DNA of 6,698 bases, from NCBI GenBank assembly GCA_900550025.1, contig URQP01000112.1:1-6698 (forward strand), in the 5' to 3' direction. The DNA comes from an uncultured Porphyromonadaceae bacterium. GTDB lineage: Bacteria; Bacteroidota; Bacteroidia; Bacteroidales; Muribaculaceae. The translations under genes and the position numbers were made by a program. Shown here piece after piece: positions 1-5,291 of the stretch. The first letter of the stretch is position 1; each line of letters opens with the position of its first letter. The notes beneath the pieces were generated by a model. It was not told where the DNA came from. It made no database searches and worked only from the letters and a program-made list of their open reading frames with translations.

Positions 1-731
1 AGGACCCGGAAGAATGCGAATTGTTCCTCGTCGAGGGTGACTCGGCAGGCGGTTCGGCAAAACAGGGCCGCGACCCGAAATACCAGGCCATCCTTCCGTT
101 GCGCGGTAAAATACTCAACGTGGAGAAGGCGATGGAGCACAAAGTGTTCGACAGTCAAGAGATTACCAACATATTCAAGGCATTAGGCGTTACAATCGGC
201 ACGCCGGAAGACAGCACAGCGCCCAACATCAGCAAGCTGCGCTACCACAAAATCATCATCATGACCGATGCCGATGTCGACGGAGCGCACATATCGACGC
301 TGCTGATGACATTGTTCTTCCGCCGTATGCGCCCGATAATCGAAAACGGCTACCTCTACCTTGCCACTCCGCCGCTTTACAAATGCAGCCGCGGCGACAA
401 GGAACGTTATTGCTGGGACGACAAGCAATTGAACGACGCGATAATGGAACTTGGCAAAGGCGACGAGAAAAACGTGAAAGTGCAACGCTATAAAGGTCTT
501 GGAGAGATGAACGCCGAGCAGCTTTGGGAAACTACCATGGATCCGGAAAACCGCATCCTGAAACAGGTTACGATGTCGGATGTGGCCGACTGCGACCGCA
601 TATTCTCGATGCTGATGGGCGAGGATGTGGCACCGCGCCGCGAGTTCATCGAGACCAACGCCCTGCGTGCTGCCATCGACGCTTTGCTGTGGTGCGGACG
701 ATACCGTCCGCAGGTTCAGGTTATTGGTTAA
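1..731 (+). CDS. gyrB: DNA gyrase subunit B, C-terminal part (5' end outside window)
   Basis: This is the ATPase subunit of type II topoisomerase DNA gyrase, which with GyrA introduces negative supercoils. The frame is open from the first complete codon (base 3), so the gene is cut by the window edge; 242 residues are visible. It begins in the TOPRIM domain. The [10 protein letters not shown] motif supplies the catalytic Glu (fragment residue 11), and the Mg-binding DADVDG motif has Asp at about 89, 91 and 93. [16 protein letters not shown] and RYKGLGEMN also follow the family pattern. [10 protein letters not shown] with the ILNVEKA motif distinguishes GyrB from ParE, which usually has EGDSASGS. 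It lacks the large insert found in gammaproteobacterial GyrB. The C-terminus is odd: after the usual REFIE.NA...IDA ending, the frame continues for 15 residues (684-728) before TAA. The stop is followed within 10 bases by an intrinsic terminator, so this is the last gene of its transcript. Confidence 0.97.
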   Translation, partial: DPEECELFLVEGDSAGGSAKQGRDPKYQAILPLRGKILNVEKAMEHKVFDSQEITNIFKALGVTIGTPEDSTAPNISKLRYHKIIIMTDADVDGAHISTLLMTLFFRRMRPIIENGYLYLATPPLYKCSRGDKERYCWDDKQLNDAIMELGKGDEKNVKVQRYKGLGEMNAEQLWETTMDPENRILKQVTMSDVADCDRIFSMLMGEDVAPRREFIETNALRAAIDALLWCGRYRPQVQVIG

Positions 732-740
732 GGGTTAAAA

Positions 741-779
741 GGTCAGGGGTTACCGTCGTGTAGCCCCTGACCTTTTTTT
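741..779 (+). terminator. Intrinsic terminator of gyrB
   Basis: Bases 741-752 pair with 761-772 to form a 12-bp stem. Nine pairs are uninterrupted (GGTCAGGGG with CCCCTGACC), followed by one G-T wobble and two A-T pairs. The loop is 8 nt (753-760), and seven T residues follow at 773-779. It lies 9 bases after the gyrB stop. Four A residues precede the stem (737-740), so on the minus strand the hairpin is followed by four T residues. It could therefore also stop the convergent GNAT transcript, though less efficiently. Confidence 0.93.
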
Positions 780-835
780 CACCGGCTATTTTACGGATGC
801 CGTTTTTTACGCTTCAATTCTGTATAACTCTAATG

Positions 836-1417
836 TCAAATACATTCTTCTCGTCGGCAAAGCGATATCGGTGTCCGTAAAAAGCCATATCTCGAATAAA
901 ATTTATTAGCACGTTTATCTTCACTATTTAAGGAGTCCACGGTTATGAACTGACATCCTGTTATGTCGTAGGAAATAAAAGTATTTGTGACGAAATCTAA
1001 AATTTGTTCTCCTATTCCCTTTGACTGCATATCTTTCCTTACACCGAGATGACCTATATTAATGGCGGGAAATGATGTTTGGCTGCGGAATATCGGTATA
1101 TACTCATCATTAAATCTCGAAGAAGATTGTTGGATGAATTCTTCTTTATCGTCAGAATTGTCAATAATCATAGCATCGTTTGACAAGGTAAATATCGCAA
1201 TGATTTCCCCGGTATCAACTTTTCTTGCACAATAAGATGAAAAATAATGATATTTTGAACAAAGAAAGATGTCGTTATGAAAGAAGTCATCCAATTTATC
1301 AACACCACAAGAAAAAGAGGACAACTCTTCGCGGTCCTCTTCATTAAGTCTTGTTATGGATATCTCAATATCCGAGAATCGGGTTTTTGCCGCCATTATT
1401 GCGCAGGATTCTTTCAT
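836..1417 (-). CDS. GNAT-family N-acetyltransferase, TacT-like toxin candidate
   Basis: A 193-residue acetyl-CoA-dependent acyltransferase of the GNAT fold. From the ATG at 1417, the N-terminal FSCGVDKLDDFF motif (residues 35-46) matches the F.CG...LD.F signature of GNAT proteins that include the TacT/AtaT toxins. Motif A is at about 121-140 (GHLGV, then QSKGIG), which is the Q/R-x-x-G-x-G pyrophosphate loop for acetyl-CoA. NKFYSRYGF at 171-179 is motif B, with Tyr174 at the position of the catalytic Tyr of TacT. Known TacT-type toxins acetylate the amino group of aminoacyl-tRNA; that activity is inferred here, not shown. An alternative ATG at 1396 (MAAKTRF) is equally plausible because neither start has a clear Shine-Dalgarno sequence. 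The gene overlaps the upstream small gene by 53 bp (32 bp from the later start), implying coupled translation. The region is clearly more AT-rich than gyrB or vsr, suggesting transfer. It could instead be a GNAT acting on a small molecule or protein. Confidence 0.88.
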   Translation of the reverse strand: MKESCAIMAAKTRFSDIEISITRLNEEDREELSSFSCGVDKLDDFFHNDIFLCSKYHYFSSYCARKVDTGEIIAIFTLSNDAMIIDNSDDKEEFIQQSSSRFNDEYIPIFRSQTSFPAINIGHLGVRKDMQSKGIGEQILDFVTNTFISYDITGCQFITVDSLNSEDKRANKFYSRYGFLRTPISLCRREECI

Positions 1418-1562
1418 AAACGTTCTTCATCCTATTCTGTCTTCTTTTAATTTCAGACAGTTGAAATGGCGTCATATCTTTAGATACACACCTCTCAAAA
1501 TTCTTTCTGAATAGCTTGACATCATTTGCTGTCATTTTCGGATTAGAAACTGTATGTATCAT
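1365..1562 (-). CDS. Small basic protein, possible antitoxin partner of the GNAT gene
   Basis: A 65-residue protein rich in Lys, Arg and Asn, with no signal peptide or membrane segment. I do not recognise its family. It starts at the ATG at 1562 and is predicted to be mostly helical, with a charged stretch around SEIKRRQNRMKNVYERIL (about residues 36-53). It is the first gene of a two-gene unit: its 3' end overlaps the GNAT start in another frame, and a TAnnTTTG box lies 33 bases upstream. The order of small gene first and GNAT second matches known GNAT toxin-antitoxin operons. Those antitoxins are usually ribbon-helix-helix (DUF1778) proteins, and that fold is not evident here. The antitoxin role is inferred from gene order and size only. 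It could instead be an accessory subunit or a translational leader that couples GNAT expression. Confidence 0.62.
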   Translation of the reverse strand: MIHTVSNPKMTANDVKLFRKNFERCVSKDMTPFQLSEIKRRQNRMKNVYERILRNNGGKNPILGY

Positions 1563-1595
1563 CTTAATTTGCTTATTGATTAGTTTTTACTAAGA

Positions 1596-1603
1596 CAAAA
1601 TTA
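1596..1603 (-). promoter_or_regulatory. Bacteroidetes -7 box for the small protein/GNAT unit
   Basis: On the minus strand this reads TAATTTTG, an exact match to the Bacteroidetes -7 consensus TAnnTTTG. It lies 33 bases upstream of the ATG at 1562. No convincing TTTG -33 box is present at the usual 19-21 nt distance, so the promoter may be weak or need an activator. Confidence 0.55.
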
Positions 1604-1671
1604 CACAACTCTTTTGAATAAGAAATACATCGTAGTTGTTAACTTTTTTAATTTTATGGTTTTTAACTATT

Positions 1672-1703
1672 TTTGCCGGTGACGGCATAATTGAGTATTT
1701 TTG
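1672..1703 (+). promoter_or_regulatory. Bacteroidetes promoter of vsr
   Basis: A TTTG -33 box (1672-1675) is followed by a 20-nt spacer and TATTTTTG (1696-1703), an exact match to TAnnTTTG at the preferred spacing. Transcription would begin a few bases after 1703, leaving a leader of roughly 20 nt before the ATG at 1728. This rules out the in-frame TTG at 1701 as the vsr start, because it lies inside the -7 box. A second TAnnTTTG match (1668-1675) overlaps the -33 box but has no good -33 partner of its own. Confidence 0.75.
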
Positions 1704-1727
1704 CTATCGGAGAAAACCGAAGAAGGC

Positions 1728-2243
1728 ATGGGCGACGTGATGACACCGGAGCAGCGGCATAAGTGCATGGCAAGAATCCGCAGCAAGAACACCAAACCGG
1801 AAATAATGGTGCGGAAATACCTGTTTGCCCGCGGTTTCCGCTACCGCAAGAATGTTCGGCGGCTGCCGGGAACGCCTGACATTGTGCTCAGGAAATACCG
1901 CACGGTGATATTCGTGAACGGTTGTTTCTGGCACGGACACGAGGGATGCCGCTACAGCCATCTGCCGAAATCGAACGTGGAGTTCTGGCGCAACAAGATA
2001 GAGCGTAACAAGAAGCGCGACCTGAGGGAACGCGTCGAATTGCGCCGTATGGGGTGGCACGTCATTCAAGTGTGGGAATGCCAATTGAAGCCGAAAGAGA
2101 GGGAAATGACACTGCGGAGCATCGAACAGGCATTGTATGAAATCTACCTGCAGGACCGCGCGCCGCGCAAACCTTATGCCTGTCCTGCAGCCGACGCGCC
2201 GGCATGCGCTGCCGAGCCTGAAACGGAATACGGCCGTAAATAA
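1728..2243 (+). CDS. vsr: Very short patch repair (Vsr) mismatch endonuclease
   Basis: Vsr nicks DNA 5' of the T in T:G mismatches that arise by deamination of 5-methylcytosine, starting short-patch repair. The chosen ATG (1728) gives 171 residues beginning MGDVMTPEQR, which aligns with the usual N-terminus; GAAGAAGG lies just upstream. An ATG at 1740 is a possible alternative. Active-site residues are present: Glu25 (NTKPE), Asp51 in LPGTPDIVL (catalytic, the same number as in the E. coli enzyme) and His69. The zinc ligands of the family are recognisable as Cys66, His71, Cys74 and Cys118 (GCFWHGHEGC and VWEC). The C-terminus (about 145-171) is a low-complexity Ala/Pro/Cys-rich tail beyond the catalytic domain. 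Vsr normally sits beside a cytosine-5 methyltransferase, but none is present in this window. The gene is divergent from the GNAT unit and followed by a structured terminator. Confidence 0.95.
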   Translation: MGDVMTPEQRHKCMARIRSKNTKPEIMVRKYLFARGFRYRKNVRRLPGTPDIVLRKYRTVIFVNGCFWHGHEGCRYSHLPKSNVEFWRNKIERNKKRDLRERVELRRMGWHVIQVWECQLKPKEREMTLRSIEQALYEIYLQDRAPRKPYACPAADAPACAAEPETEYGRK

Positions 2244-2296
2244 TACGCCTGTTACACTCAATATACATCGAAGAGGAGATAGGTGGTGCAGAGCGG

Positions 2297-2379
2297 CATC
2301 ACCCCAAGCTGCGCTCCGCTTGCATGGGGTTAAAGCTGTGCCGCCGCTTTGCGGCTTTTGCGGTGCGGTGATGTTTTTT
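2297..2379 (+). terminator. Probable branched intrinsic terminator after vsr
   Basis: The 236-bp gap between vsr and the lipoprotein gene holds no credible gene. It has a GC-rich block that folds on itself. CATCACC (2297-2303) pairs perfectly with GGTGATG (2367-2373), and six T residues follow at once (2374-2379). Between the arms, AAGC (2306-2309) can pair with GCTT (2318-2321), and GCCGC (2340-2344) with GCGGC (2351-2355). A competing pairing is ACCCC (2301-2305) with GGGGT (2326-2330). The outer stem plus T-run fits a terminator built on a multibranched fold; the alternative pairings leave room for a regulatory structure. Confidence 0.5.
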
Positions 2380-2409
2380 GATTTGGACGGTTCTTTTTAG
2401 TGTAAATTG

Positions 2410-2441
2410 ATTGGGAAATAGTATTATTTATTATAACTTTG
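2410..2441 (+). promoter_or_regulatory. Bacteroidetes promoter of the LRR lipoprotein gene
   Basis: An ATTG -33 box (2410-2413) is followed by a 20-nt spacer and TAACTTTG (2434-2441), an exact TAnnTTTG match. The box ends 38 bases before the ATG at 2480, giving a short AT-rich leader. The surrounding DNA is far more AT-rich than the terminator block just upstream. Confidence 0.7.
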
Positions 2442-2479
2442 TAAAGTTGTCGGAATAAACCGTAAAAATCTCGTATCTT

Positions 2480-3658
2480 ATGAAAAAGAAATTATTTTTT
2501 GTAACGTTACCGTTAGTCGCTTCGTTGCTGCTGTCGGGATGTTGGAATTTGAATTTCGATTTTGACAGAGATGAGGAAGAGATAGCCGGTTTCAACAAAA
2601 AGTTTGCCGAGGAGCTTGAAGAACATGGATATATCAGATCCGCCGAAAAAATAAGCCCCGCAGAGGTTGCGGGGATTGAAGAGCTCGATTTGAGTGGTGG
2701 TGACTTTTTTGGAGGATGGCTGAAGTCTTTGAAGGGAATTGAATATTTTACTAACCTGAGGGTACTGCGTTGTGACTCGCAGAAGCTTGAAAAATTGGAT
2801 TTGAGCAAGAATACTGCTTTGGAAGAGGTGTCGATTGCCAACAATAACTTGACAGAGCTGAAAATAAATAACTGTCAGTCGCTGCGGGTGCTTGTTTGCA
2901 GGAACAATGGGCTTGTGGCCAGTGAAGAGAATCCCTTGGGATTGGATTTGAGCGGTAATCCGGAACTTGTGACGCTTGATTGCAGTTCTAATAAGTTGGA
3001 AGATCTGGATGTAGGGAATTGCGGAAAGTTGGACACTCTGTATTGCGAAGAAAACAACTTGCATTCTTTAGACCTCAAAAAGAATGGGCGGTTGAGGTTG
3101 TTGTCGTGTGGATACGGAAACAGTATCAAAGAATTGGATTTGAGCGGGAATCCTGAATTGTTGACGGTGGATTGTACGAATACCGGCTTAAAGGAGCTGA
3201 ATGTCGAGAACTGCCGTAAGTTAGAGAAGTTGAATTGTGAGTTTTCAGAGATAGAGGAGCTTAATCTTAGCACTAATGCTGCCCTGAAAGAATTGAGGTG
3301 CCGTGACTGTAATCTGAAAAGTCTTGACCTCAGCAAAAATCCGCAATTATCGGAGCTTTATTGCAGCGAGAACAATCTGACCGAATTGGACATCAGCGGA
3401 AATCTTATATTAGAAAGAATCGACTGCGAGGAAAACCAGTTGACATCTTTGGATATAAGTAAAAATGCAGAATTACTGAGTATAAGCTGCGGGAAAAATC
3501 GGCTGACTTCTTTAGACATAAGTAAAAATGCGGAATTGTATATGCTGACGTGTGAGGATAACGATATCGGGGATATTGTGTCGGGGAAAACTCCAAGTTG
3601 TACATACTTTTTTGTTCTGGCAACGAAATTCGCAGTTTTACTGGTATGCCGTCGATAG
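2480..3658 (+). CDS. Leucine-rich-repeat lipoprotein, N-terminal part of a frameshifted gene
   Basis: As written, this is a 392-residue protein. It has a lipoprotein signal peptide with three Lys, a hydrophobic core and the lipobox LLSGC, giving a lipidated Cys21. An acidic linker follows (residues 27-34), which may help surface display by analogy with Bacteroidetes lipoprotein export signals. From about residue 93, 21-residue leucine-rich repeats run in tandem with the pattern LxxLxCxxNxLxxLDLSxNxx. The ladder Cys falls at 168, 189, 210, 232, 253, 274, 295, 316, 337 and 358, so spacing is 21 in all but one step. After residue 378 the frame leaves the pattern (VLATKFAVLLVCRR) and stops. The pattern resumes in the -1 frame, so the true product is very probably one 507-residue protein running to 4002. 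LRR solenoids usually bind proteins or glycans; no ligand can be named. A good promoter lies upstream. Confidence 0.85.
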   Translation: MKKKLFFVTLPLVASLLLSGCWNLNFDFDRDEEEIAGFNKKFAEELEEHGYIRSAEKISPAEVAGIEELDLSGGDFFGGWLKSLKGIEYFTNLRVLRCDSQKLEKLDLSKNTALEEVSIANNNLTELKINNCQSLRVLVCRNNGLVASEENPLGLDLSGNPELVTLDCSSNKLEDLDVGNCGKLDTLYCEENNLHSLDLKKNGRLRLLSCGYGNSIKELDLSGNPELLTVDCTNTGLKELNVENCRKLEKLNCEFSEIEELNLSTNAALKELRCRDCNLKSLDLSKNPQLSELYCSENNLTELDISGNLILERIDCEENQLTSLDISKNAELLSISCGKNRLTSLDISKNAELYMLTCEDNDIGDIVSGKTPSCTYFFVLATKFAVLLVCRR

Positions 3659-3873
3659 TGTGGCTTGAATGTGCGGACAACGGAATGGAAAGCCTTGACA
3701 TTAGCGGCTGTAATGACCTTGGAGCTTTAGATTGTTCGGGAAATAGGCTTGCACTGCTGGACACAGGCAACTGCCCGGAGTTATACACTCTTTTGTGCAA
3801 AGATAACCTTCTTGCAAGTCTCGATATTAGCGGGAATACAAAGCTGTCGAAATTTAATTGCGAGTTGAATCCC
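2756..3873 (+). repeat. Tandem array of about 18 leucine-rich repeats (63-nt period)
   Basis: About 18 repeat units, mostly 63 nt (21 codons), run through both fragments of the lipoprotein gene. Most have diverged at the DNA level. Two adjacent units remain close: 3440-3475 and 3503-3538 match at about 30 of 36 bases by eye, with most differences at codon third positions, pointing to recent duplication. The unit starting near residue 140 is longer (28 residues). One unit after the frameshift is 19 residues. Confidence 0.85.
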
Positions 3874-4002
3874 GGAGAAAACAATGTGATGAGAATCAAG
3901 GCATGGTTTGACAGTGTGAATATTCCATGGGGCTTTGAGGGGACGACCGGACAGTATTATTACAATGGTGCTGCCGTGCGGGTGGAATATTGGTGTGAAT
4001 AA
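3613..4002 (+). pseudogene. C-terminal part of the LRR lipoprotein, in the -1 frame after a T6 run
   Basis: This frame continues the leucine-rich repeats of the preceding gene. If the ribosome or the template shifts by -1 at the T6 run (3608-3613), the protein reads TYFF-CSGNEIRSF. That places a Cys at 379, exactly 21 residues after Cys358, with further ladder Cys at 398, 419, 440 and 461. About four more repeats follow, then a non-repeat cap with IKAWFDSVNIPWGF and an aromatic ending (GQYYYNGAAVRVEYWCE). The fragment has no signal peptide or promoter of its own. An in-frame ATG exists at 3646 but no ribosome-binding site supports it, so independent translation is unlikely. It is either a decayed gene end, a shifted read-through product or a sequencing error of one T. 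The next 115 bases (4003-4117) hold no gene and no clear terminator. Confidence 0.82.
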
Positions 4003-4087
4003 AGGGTATCATTGTTGATTCTATGGGAGTGAGGGGGATTTAAGGTTATTTTTCAAACTAATAGCTGAATAATTGGAATATTCTGCC

Positions 4088-4095
4088 TATTTTTG
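4088..4095 (+). promoter_or_regulatory. Bacteroidetes -7 box for the AraC-family gene
   Basis: TATTTTTG matches TAnnTTTG exactly and ends 22 bases before the ATG at 4118. No TTTG box is seen 19-21 nt upstream, so it may be weak or activator-dependent. Its position argues against translation starting at the in-frame TTG at 4073. Confidence 0.5.
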
Positions 4096-4117
4096 TGGGG
4101 TACGAAAAACGAGATTT

Positions 4118-5056
4118 ATGATTCCTGCTGTTAAAGAGATACCAAGAATATCAGTAAATAAGCTAATATCAATATTCCAGAAGGAGAAAAGCGACGCTTT
4201 CATACCGGGCTGCATGATAATATCGCGGACTGTTGACCGCGGCGCAGAATCGGAAAAGATACACCAGTTGTCGCATCCGTTCAGCCTTGACGCATTCGTG
4301 TTCATGCTTTGCGAGTCGGGCGAGTTTGTAGTCACGACCAATTCCAACGATATACATCTGAAGCGTCACGATTTGTTCATCAATTTTCCGGGTCAGGTGA
4401 TACATGTGGATGTCCCGGAAAGTTGCAAGGAGCCGGTGACGGTGCATATAGCGGTGATGGATCTCGCGTTTATCCATGAGATGAACCTTGACATAAAGCC
4501 GGTGGCACAGAAGTTGCTGGAGCTGAGGTCGTCGCAGATGATGGAGCTTACGGAAAAGGGCTTTTCGGAGCTTAATAACCTGATAAAGTCGATAACTGAA
4601 GAAATAAACAACAATGAGCCGGACAATGCCACGAACGACATTCTCCGCAGCCTGATAACGGCAATATTTTTCAAGATAGGGCGTGTGGTTGACCAGAAGG
4701 CGGCCGACAATCAGGGAGACAAGGAGGTGTTCGACAAAAACATACGCTATTTCAAGGAATTTATGGTGCTTCTCGGTCAGCATTTCCGTAAGGAACGCTC
4801 GGTGGGGTTCTATGCTGACAAGATGCATCTCTCGGCGAAGTATTTCACTACTCTTATCAAGCGGGCGAGCGGGCAGACGGCTGCCGACTGGATTAATAAT
4901 TATGTGATACTTGAGGCGAAGAATCTGCTGAAGTATTCTACGATGAACATACAGGAGATTTCGTATAGCCTGAATTTCCCGAACCAGTCGTTTTTCGGGA
5001 AGTATTTCAAGCATCATACGGGGATGACTCCGAGCGAATACAAGAAAAGGAAGTAG
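4118..5056 (+). CDS. AraC-family transcriptional regulator
   Basis: A 312-residue cytosolic regulator starting at the ATG at 4118, preferred because the -7 box lies just upstream of it. The N-terminal part (about 50-125) resembles a cupin-like sensor domain, with alternating beta segments (FVFMLCESGEFVVTTNS, DLFINFPGQVIHV). A helical linker follows (about 126-215). The C-terminal AraC/XylS DNA-binding domain carries two helix-turn-helix units. The first spans about 230-259 (FYADKMHLSAKYFTTLIKRA). The second spans about 277-309 (IQEISYSLNFPNQSFFGKYF, then the family hallmark HTGMTPSEYKK). Such proteins usually respond to a small molecule or stress and control nearby or remote genes. The inducer and targets cannot be told from this window. 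It is a single-gene unit, convergent with purD, and its stop is followed by a repeat-rich intergenic element. Control of the upstream LRR gene is possible but unsupported. Confidence 0.93.
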   Translation: MIPAVKEIPRISVNKLISIFQKEKSDAFIPGCMIISRTVDRGAESEKIHQLSHPFSLDAFVFMLCESGEFVVTTNSNDIHLKRHDLFINFPGQVIHVDVPESCKEPVTVHIAVMDLAFIHEMNLDIKPVAQKLLELRSSQMMELTEKGFSELNNLIKSITEEINNNEPDNATNDILRSLITAIFFKIGRVVDQKAADNQGDKEVFDKNIRYFKEFMVLLGQHFRKERSVGFYADKMHLSAKYFTTLIKRASGQTAADWINNYVILEAKNLLKYSTMNIQEISYSLNFPNQSFFGKYFKHHTGMTPSEYKKRK

Positions 5057-5060
5057 ATTA

Positions 5061-5077
5061 TTGCAGCTTTGCTGCAA
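5061..5077 (+). other. Perfect hairpin directly after the AraC-family gene
   Basis: TTGCAGC (5061-5067) pairs perfectly with GCTGCAA (5071-5077) across a 3-nt loop, starting 4 bases after the stop codon. No T-run follows, so it is not a standard intrinsic terminator. It could protect the mRNA 3' end or act with the larger structure downstream. Confidence 0.5.
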
Positions 5078-5291
5078 GGTTATGGGTTATAGGGTTATAG
5101 GGTGCGACCGCTATGCTGCCGCACTCGTTGCACAGTCGTTTCAAGCACGACTTCTACGAGGCCGATGTCTTTGCCCTTTGCCTACCTACGGTCAAGGCCG
5201 TAGGTTACACGGCGACAGCCCCTCACGGGGCTGGCATTGTCGCTTCACTGATTAACCTCATAATCTTATGACCTTATAACCTCATAACCTT
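5076..5291. repeat. Intergenic inverted-repeat element between convergent araC-type gene and purD
   Basis: This fills nearly all of the 243-bp gap between the two convergent genes and holds no credible gene. Its ends are imperfect inverted repeats. AAGGTTATG (5076-5084) matches the complement of CATAACCTT (5283-5291), and GGTTATA (5085-5091) matches TATAACC (5275-5281). Each arm is itself a run of short repeats: GGTTATgGGTTATaGGGTTATa on the left and ATAACCTCATAAnCTTATGACC-type units on the right. The core is a series of hairpins: 5102-5106 with 5120-5124, AGTCGT/ACGACT (5134-5139 with 5147-5152), CCTACGG/CCGTAGG (5185-5191 with 5198-5204), and AGCCCC/GGGGCT (5217-5222 with 5227-5232) or the outer GCGACA/TGTCGC (5212-5217 with 5238-5243). 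It may be a bidirectional transcription barrier or a dispersed REP/MITE-like element. Which of these it is cannot be decided from one copy. Confidence 0.65.

Noticed and set aside
783..808. Second terminator after gyrB: CGGC/GCCG or ACGG/CCGT followed by T6
   Set aside because: The stem is only 4 bp with either pairing and lies after a much stronger terminator at 741-779. It is too weak to annotate.
1701..1727. TTG at 1701 as the vsr start, adding nine residues
   Set aside because: The codon lies inside the -7 promoter box (1696-1703), so it would not be in the mRNA. The ATG at 1728 also fits the family N-terminus.
1704..2261. Open frame antisense to vsr
   Set aside because: The plus strand carries every Vsr active-site and zinc residue. 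The antisense frame shows no recognisable family and is a compositional shadow.
2431..3336. Several minus-strand open frames over the LRR gene
   Set aside because: They arise because 63-nt tandem repeats keep all frames in register. They are Ser/Leu/Phe-rich with no start signals.
2756..3873. CRISPR-like array suggested by regular spacing
   Set aside because: The 63-nt period is continuous coding LRR sequence, with no constant repeat alternating with unique spacers.
4073..4117. TTG at 4073 as the AraC-family start
   Set aside because: An exact -7 box lies at 4088-4095, downstream of that codon, and the extra residues look unlike a protein N-terminus of this family. The ATG at 4118 fits better.
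4169..5077. Long open frame antisense to the AraC-family gene (about 300 codons)
   Set aside because: It is His/Arg/Leu-rich with no domain, and the plus strand here encodes a clear AraC regulator. It is a shadow frame.
5061..5255. 64-codon open frame in the araC-purD gap
   Set aside because: It spans the hairpin-rich repeat element, has no ribosome-binding site or recognisable domain, and its residues simply mirror the repeats.
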